Assembly (NCBI GenBank): GCA_046351395.1
Contig: JAXLYP010000017.1
Coordinates: 1-64,000 of the forward strand
Source: CAYYKK01 sp046351395
GTDB lineage: Bacteria > Myxococcota_A > Polyangia > Polyangiales > Polyangiaceae
Reading direction: 5' to 3'
Length of the DNA: 64,000 nt
Every line of letters starts with the position of its first letter. Position 1 is the first letter of the stretch. Of the stretch, positions 59,530-64,000 are shown in pieces. The position numbers and the translations under genes were made by a program. A model generated the notes under the pieces. That model did no database searches, was not told where the DNA came from, and saw only the letters and a program-made list of their open reading frames with translations.

Positions 59530-62500
59530 CGGACGAGGCCCTCCGCGTAGCGCTTGATCGCCTCTCTCAGCCGAGGGTCTTGCGGCATGGAGAGGCCGTC
59601 CGTCACCCGCTTCTGAAAGTCCTCGGGTGCCTTGGGCTTGTCCTTGTCGGGGACCTTCGTGTCCCCGCTGATCGCGCGCTTGCCCTTGTCTCCGCTCTCG
59701 CCGCCGTCGTTCTCGTTCTCGTCGTCGTCCTGGCCCTTCGCCATCTCGAGGAGCCGCTGCGCCTGCTTCTCGAGCTCCTTGCCGTGATCGGCTTCGCCCT
59801 GCTCGAGCGACCTCTGCGCCTCGCGCATCGCCTCCTCGGCCTGCTCGAGCTTCTCGATCTGCTCCTCGCTGAGCGGCGCGTTGCTCTTCTCCCCCTTCTC
59901 TCGGAGCTGCTTCGCGCGCTCGCCCATGCGGCCCTCCTCGGCGCCGATGTCCTCGAGGTCCTGCTTCGCGCGCTCCTGCTGCTGCCGGCGCATGCGCTCG
60001 ACCTCGTCGCGCATGCGGTCGAGCGCCTCCTGGATGCGGTTGCCGGACCGCGTCGCGTCCTTCGCGAGCTCCTGTTCGTCCGTGAACTCGGAGGCGCGGC
60101 CGCGCTCCGCCGCGTCTCGCAGCGCGCGGAGCGCCTCCTCGCCGCGCTTCAGCGCCTCGTCGACGTCGCCCTGTTCGAGCGCGCCGGCCATCGCCTCCGC
60201 GTGCTTGCGCCCGTCGGACGCTCGACCGCTCGGCGACCCCGGGGTCCCTTGGCTGGGGAGGCCCTTGACCGCGTCTCGGATCGCGTCCGCCTCTTCCTTC
60301 GCGAGCTTCTTCAGCGCGTCGAGCTCCTCGGGGGTCGTCGCCTTGCGCATCGCGTCCTCGACCTTGCCGATCTGCTGCGCGTGCTTCTTGATGAGGTCGT
60401 CGAGCTCGTCCGCCCTCTCTTGGGCCTCGCTCGCGGCGTCGGACGCCTCGCCCTCGTCCGAGCCGCCGCCGCCCCCGCTCGAAGGCGCGCCCCCGGACTC
60501 GACGCCGGGCCGGCCGCCGCCGCCGAGGCTCGCGTCGGCGTGGCGCAGTCGCTCGGCGAGATCGCGCGCGGCGATCTCCGTGCGCACCATGTCGAGCTCC
60601 GCGCGGGGTCGCCGGATCCGACCCATCCCGGCGCGCACGGCGTCCCCGAGATCGAGCCCGAGGTCGCCGATCTTGAGGAGCTCGGCGCCGCCGCCCTCGA
60701 GCACGTGGAGCGCGGCGTCGAGCCTCATCCCCGCCGACTCGCGATCGGCGTCCCGATCGAACCCGCGCGCGAGGTTCGCCGCGTCGTCGGCGACGAGCGC
60801 GAGCTTCTTCGCGACCTTCGCTGCATCGGTGAACCCTTGCGAGCGGATCATCGCGTCCACCGCGAGCAGCGCGTCCTCGCTCACCGTGACGAGGCTCGCG
60901 TACGTGCCGACGTCCGGCTTCTTCCCGGTCGCGCCGTGGCGGAGCTCCGCGAGCGCGCCGTCCAGCTTGTGGAGCTGCCCGGCGATCACCGTGCGGATGC
61001 GCCCGCGGATCGTGAGGCCGCCATACGACTCGGCGAGGCGATCCTCGATCAACGTCTCTTGGGCGCGCTGGGCCTTCGCCTCCTCCTCGGCGACCGCTTC
61101 GATGTTCTTGTCCGTCACGGCCGGCAGCGCGGGCGCCGAGGCGCCGGGCGCGGTCTCGCCACGTGCGACGCGCGGCGCCGTGAGGTCGACGAGGGCGTCC
61201 CGGATCTGGAGGAGCGCCGCGAACCGAAGCGCCTCGGGCTCGCCGACGTTCGGGGGCACGACCACGATCGCGGCCGACTTGCCCCACTTCGGTCCGGTCA
61301 CCGCGTCGTTGTCGCGCACCTCGATCGTGACCTCGACGGGGAAGAAGCTCTGCTTGAAGAACGGGTCCTTCGTCGAGAGCTCCTCGCCGCCGGCGGCCGT
61401 CTTCGAGTCCGCGGCCTGCCGGGAGAGCGATCGCCTCTCCACCGTCGCGCCGGCGCGGAGCACGAGCGCGACCTCGCGGATGCCATGGTCGTCGGTCGCG
61501 CTGTACTTCAGGTGAATCGAAGGGGTGTCCATGAGCCGCACGGTGCGCGGCGCGCCCTCGAGCCGAACGACGGGGACCTCGTCCGGGATGGAGGTGATCT
61601 CGAGCGTGTCCGCTTGCGGGATGCGCCGCGCGCACCCGCGGCCCGCGCCGTCCGCCGACGCGGAGCCGGGCGGCTCGGGCGCTTGACCGAAGCACGCGGC
61701 GACGTGGAGCTTCGTGGAGTCGCCGAGCGTCCACTTCGCGATCAGGAGGCCGCCGCTCCCTTCGCCCGCGGAGCCCTCGACGACGAACGGCTCTTCGCGC
61801 ACCCCATCCGTCAGCACGAGGGAGCGACCTTTCCGCAGCGCTCGTCCGCGCACCGCGATGACGGATCCGCGCGGGGCGCTCATGCGGCCGAACCGGTCGA
61901 TCGGCTTCTCGCTGTCCTGAAGGTACGCGGGAGGCGTGGAGACGATGTCGACGTCGTCGAGGTAGAAGAGGGAGAACGGGGCCTCGCGCTCCGTGCTCGC
62001 GAGCAGGTTCGCCCCCTCGACGATGCGCATGGGCTCGAGCATGACCGCCCCGAACAGCGCTCCCGTCACGCCGAGCGCGGCGACCGCCAGGTAGAGGCCG
62101 CGGCGAGCGGAGCGGGCCTCGACGTCGTCGAGGGAGATCTTCCGGAGCTGGCGCGCGAGGTGGAGCTCCGAGAGCATCTGCGTCGCGCGCGCGTCTCGCG
62201 GAGCGTCGCCCTCCGAGGCGCTCGCGCGCTCGGCGGAGTCGGCAAGCCGAAGCGCCCGATCGATCGCCGCGGCGAGCGACGGATCGGCCTGCTTCACGGT
62301 GCGATGGATGGCGCGCCGCACGTCCCGCCAAGCGAACAGGCGCACGAGGGAGAAGATCCCCGCGCCCAGCATGGCGGCGACGAGCAGCGCGTACGCGGCG
62401 ATCGTAGCGGCGCGCGTCGCCGTCGTCGCCGCGATCGCCGCGCCCGCGACGGCCGAGAGAGACAGCGACGAGACGAGCGCGATACGCGCCGCGCCCGTGC

Positions 62501-62699
62501 CCTTCGCGGACGCGCGGCGCAGCCGATCCCGTGCGCGCCGCATCATCCCCGCGGGGGTCAACGGCGCGGGCTTCGGCGGGTCTCCGCTGTCCGCTGGCGG
62601 TGCCGTCGTGGAGGGCTCCTCGAACGTGGGTGCGTCGTCCGAGGTCTCCGGCGGCTCGGAAGGCGCTCCTTCGAGGGGCGGCTCCTCCTTCGTGCTCAT
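59526..62699 (-). CDS. Large DUF4175-type membrane protein with coiled-coil tail
   Basis: This 1057-residue protein starts at ATG 62699, overlapping the VWA gene (ATGA). Residues 70-125 and 200-225 hold three transmembrane helices. Residues 230-520 are beta-rich, with repeated Ig-like pieces (YLDDVDIVSTPPAYLQDSEKP, then a haem-free disulphide pair). The C-terminal 450 residues are Glu/Lys/Ala-rich helix and coiled coil (QERAKQDLEDIGAEEGRMGERA and KLEQAEEAMREAQRSLEQGEA pieces). This architecture fits the DUF4175 family, usually encoded next to a VWA and an AAA+ ATPase gene. The function is not established. Confidence 0.78.
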   Translation of the reverse strand: MSTKEEPPLEGAPSEPPETSDDAPTFEEPSTTAPPADSGDPPKPAPLTPAGMMRRARDRLRRASAKGTGAARIALVSSLSLSAVAGAAIAATTATRAATIAAYALLVAAMLGAGIFSLVRLFAWRDVRRAIHRTVKQADPSLAAAIDRALRLADSAERASASEGDAPRDARATQMLSELHLARQLRKISLDDVEARSARRGLYLAVAALGVTGALFGAVMLEPMRIVEGANLLASTEREAPFSLFYLDDVDIVSTPPAYLQDSEKPIDRFGRMSAPRGSVIAVRGRALRKGRSLVLTDGVREEPFVVEGSAGEGSGGLLIAKWTLGDSTKLHVAACFGQAPEPPGSASADGAGRGCARRIPQADTLEITSIPDEVPVVRLEGAPRTVRLMDTPSIHLKYSATDDHGIREVALVLRAGATVERRSLSRQAADSKTAAGGEELSTKDPFFKQSFFPVEVTIEVRDNDAVTGPKWGKSAAIVVVPPNVGEPEALRFAALLQIRDALVDLTAPRVARGETAPGASAPALPAVTDKNIEAVAEEEAKAQRAQETLIEDRLAESYGGLTIRGRIRTVIAGQLHKLDGALAELRHGATGKKPDVGTYASLVTVSEDALLAVDAMIRSQGFTDAAKVAKKLALVADDAANLARGFDRDADRESAGMRLDAALHVLEGGGAELLKIGDLGLDLGDAVRAGMGRIRRPRAELDMVRTEIAARDLAERLRHADASLGGGGRPGVESGGAPSSGGGGGSDEGEASDAASEAQERADELDDLIKKHAQQIGKVEDAMRKATTPEELDALKKLAKEEADAIRDAVKGLPSQGTPGSPSGRASDGRKHAEAMAGALEQGDVDEALKRGEEALRALRDAAERGRASEFTDEQELAKDATRSGNRIQEALDRMRDEVERMRRQQQERAKQDLEDIGAEEGRMGERAKQLREKGEKSNAPLSEEQIEKLEQAEEAMREAQRSLEQGEADHGKELEKQAQRLLEMAKGQDDDENENDGGESGDKGKRAISGDTKVPDKDKPKAPEDFQKRVTDGLSMPQDPRLREAIKRYAEGLVR

Positions 62700-63889
62700 G
62701 CCGCTCTCGTACGGGGGCGCGTGGTCCCTCGGACCAGCTCGCGAACGGCCTCACCGAGCCCGTCGAGCGTCAGGTCGAACATCGGGAACACCTGCGCGAT
62801 CGGATCGATCGTCGTCCCTCGGTAACTCTTCCAGTTCTCGGGGTTGAGCCACACCGCGCGGTGGAAGTGATCGCGCAGCATCTTGAGCCACGCGAGCCCG
62901 GGTACGCGCCCGTCGTCGCCGACGCCGGTCGACCCCATGAGCTCGTACGGCGCCATCAGGGCGTCCCCCACCATCACGAGCTTGTAGCCGCTGTGGCACT
63001 CCGCGATCACGTCGCGCACGCTGACGGGCTCGAGGAAGTTCTCCGTCTTGTAGACGCGACCGTAGACGCAGTTGTGGAAGTAGTACGTGCGGATCTCGCG
63101 GAAATGCGTGGCGCGCTTCGCCGCGCTGAAGAGCTGGCTCATGGTGACCGCGTAGGGGTCCATGGAGCCTCCCACGTCCATCATGAGGATGACGCGCGTC
63201 GCGGGCCTGCGCGGCGGGCGCGTCTTCACCTCGAGCTCTCCGGCGTTGCGCGCGGTCGCGTCGATCGTCCCCTCGACGTCGAGCTCCTCGGCCTGGCCGT
63301 CGTAGGAGAAGACGCGCAGGCGCCGGAGCGCGACCTCGATCTGGCGCGTGTCGAGCACCACGTCCGTCCGGTACGGCTTGTACTTGCGCGCGTCCGCCGA
63401 GACGATCGCGCTGCGCCCGCCGCCGCTCGCCCCGCCGAAGGAGACGCCGCTCGGGTTGAACCCATCGCGACCGAACGGTGAGGTCCCTCCCGTCCCGACG
63501 AACCGGTTCCCGCCGTCGTGTCGCTCCTTCTGCTCCTTGAGGCGCTCCTCGAGGAGCTTCATCACCTCGTCGAGCTCGAGCGCCTGGATGGCCTTCTTCT
63601 CGTCGTCCGAGAGGTCCCGCATCTTGATCGGGTTCGACAGCCACTCGAGAAGTTCCTCGGCGATCGCCTTCGCCTCGATCGCGACCCCCTTGAAGTGGGA
63701 CGCGAACACGAGGTCGAAGTCGTCGAGGTGCTTCTCGTGGTGGACGAGGAGCGCGCGCGAGACGTCGTAGAAGCCCTCGAGCGAGCTCTCGTGGAGTCCG
63801 AGCGCGAGCGCTCGCGCGAGCGCGACGGCCTCCTGCGCTCCCACCGGCACCTTCCGAGCGCGGAGCTCGTAGAGGAATTCGACGAACAC
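62696..63889 (-). CDS. VWA domain protein (CoxE-like)
   Basis: This 397-residue protein starts at GTG 63889, five bases after the stop of the upstream gene. The N-terminal part (VFVEFLYELRARKVPVGAQE and DFDLVFASHFKG) is the CoxE-type helical region. The VWA domain is in the second half with a metal-binding-like site ILMMDVGGSMDPY, THFREIRTYYFHNCVYGRVY and GYKLVMVGDALM. CoxE/MoxR partners insert metals or assemble complexes. MIDAS Ser/Gly positions are modified (DVGGSM). It overlaps the DUF4175 gene at its 3' end (ATGA). Confidence 0.85.
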   Translation of the reverse strand: MFVEFLYELRARKVPVGAQEAVALARALALGLHESSLEGFYDVSRALLVHHEKHLDDFDLVFASHFKGVAIEAKAIAEELLEWLSNPIKMRDLSDDEKKAIQALELDEVMKLLEERLKEQKERHDGGNRFVGTGGTSPFGRDGFNPSGVSFGGASGGGRSAIVSADARKYKPYRTDVVLDTRQIEVALRRLRVFSYDGQAEELDVEGTIDATARNAGELEVKTRPPRRPATRVILMMDVGGSMDPYAVTMSQLFSAAKRATHFREIRTYYFHNCVYGRVYKTENFLEPVSVRDVIAECHSGYKLVMVGDALMAPYELMGSTGVGDDGRVPGLAWLKMLRDHFHRAVWLNPENWKSYRGTTIDPIAQVFPMFDLTLDGLGEAVRELVRGTTRPRTRAA

Positions 63890-63894
63890 GGCGG

Positions 63895-64000
63895 TCAGTG
63901 GACCATCACGAGGGGAGCCTGGCCACGTTCGATCGCGGCCTGCCACTCCTCGGCGGTCCTCGGGATGGCTCCCTGCAGCCGGAGGCGTTCGAACGCCGCC
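63895..64000 (-). CDS. C-terminal 34 residues of an upstream gene, 5' part outside window
   Basis: The minus-strand frame that ends with TGA at 63897-63895 reads AAFERLRLQGAIPRTAEEWQ then AAIERGQAPLVMVH. It has a helix-strand pattern and GC-rich third positions, and lies five bases ahead of the VWA start. Being upstream of CoxE-like genes it could be an AAA+ (MoxR-type) ATPase, but this fragment has no diagnostic motif. Confidence 0.5.
   Translation of the reverse strand, partial: AAFERLRLQGAIPRTAEEWQAAIERGQAPLVMVH

Noticed and set aside
57976..62754. Single 1592-codon minus-strand frame spanning the operon
   Set aside because: Only its last 517 codons (the HExxH peptidase) make sense; the rest is an arginine/glycine-rich shadow of the DUF4175 gene.
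1..64000. tRNA or rRNA genes
   Set aside because: No cloverleaf with a CCA-end pattern and no 16S/23S-like conserved blocks were found by eye; a computational scan could still find a tRNA.

Overview
The window is high-GC DNA (about 70% by eye) from a delta-proteobacterial myxobacterium, most likely of the order Polyangiales (Sorangium/Polyangium-like). The evidence is five Ser/Thr protein kinases plus a kinase remnant, a MYXO-CTERM cysteine-rich surface protein, a polysaccharide-monooxygenase-like protein with an exposed N-terminal His, many lipoproteins with Ser/Thr/Gly linkers, RCC1-repeat proteins, an FHA/sigma-54 activator and a five-PAS hybrid histidine kinase. The genus is inference. 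No rRNA, tRNA, CRISPR array, phage or transposase gene was seen.

Layout. 1-3100 (minus): translationally coupled operon of a frameshifted beta-propeller/dihaem cytochrome c lipoprotein, an unknown exported protein and a Sel1-like lipoprotein running off the left edge. 3465-11725: a Ser/Thr kinase, a hybrid histidine kinase, a MYXO-CTERM protein with about 13 cysteine-rich repeats, and an unknown protein. 11752-20638: an RCC1-tailed kinase, several lipoproteins and unknowns, a C1q-like exported protein, a MATE transporter and a frameshifted TPR-type lipoprotein. 20730-26839 (minus): nadE, a cyclophilin lipoprotein, a Ser/Thr kinase and a rhomboid protease in one run. 26920-34206: inorganic pyrophosphatase, a GlsB-type membrane protein, a kinase/PEGA-like/FHA-activator run, a TerB-like protein, and a LysR regulator divergent from an NTF2-fold protein. 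34245-43160: small lipoproteins, a Deg-type protease, a heavily frameshifted RCC1 lipoprotein, another (frameshifted) kinase and a kinase remnant. 43161-52815: purple-acid-phosphatase-like lipoprotein, monooxygenase-like protein, an orphan Ser/Gly-rich protein, an aldonolactone-oxidase-like flavoprotein and two beta-propeller-type lipoproteins. 52889-57821 (minus): coupled lipid operon psd / methyltransferase / alkylglycerone-phosphate-synthase-like. 57976-64000 (minus): coupled VWA (CoxE-like) / DUF4175 / HExxH-peptidase operon with one more gene entering from the right edge.

Two features stand out. First, a family of roughly 182-bp snap-back elements with CTAG-ended terminal inverted repeats occurs as two near-full copies (23856-24036, 29592-29773) and one partial copy (15456-15511). 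Every copy lies between two co-directional genes, in the same orientation relative to transcription, and at or within a few bases of the upstream gene's TAG stop codon. Second, at least four long genes carry frame breaks without in-frame stops (near 1815, 20188, 41800, and five in 39287-41481). Either this sequence contains indel errors or these genes are recently inactivated; raw reads would decide.

Most gene starts were chosen from signal peptides, Shine-Dalgarno sequences and overlapping stop/start codons (ATGA, GTGA, TGATG), which are unusually common here and show which genes are translated together.
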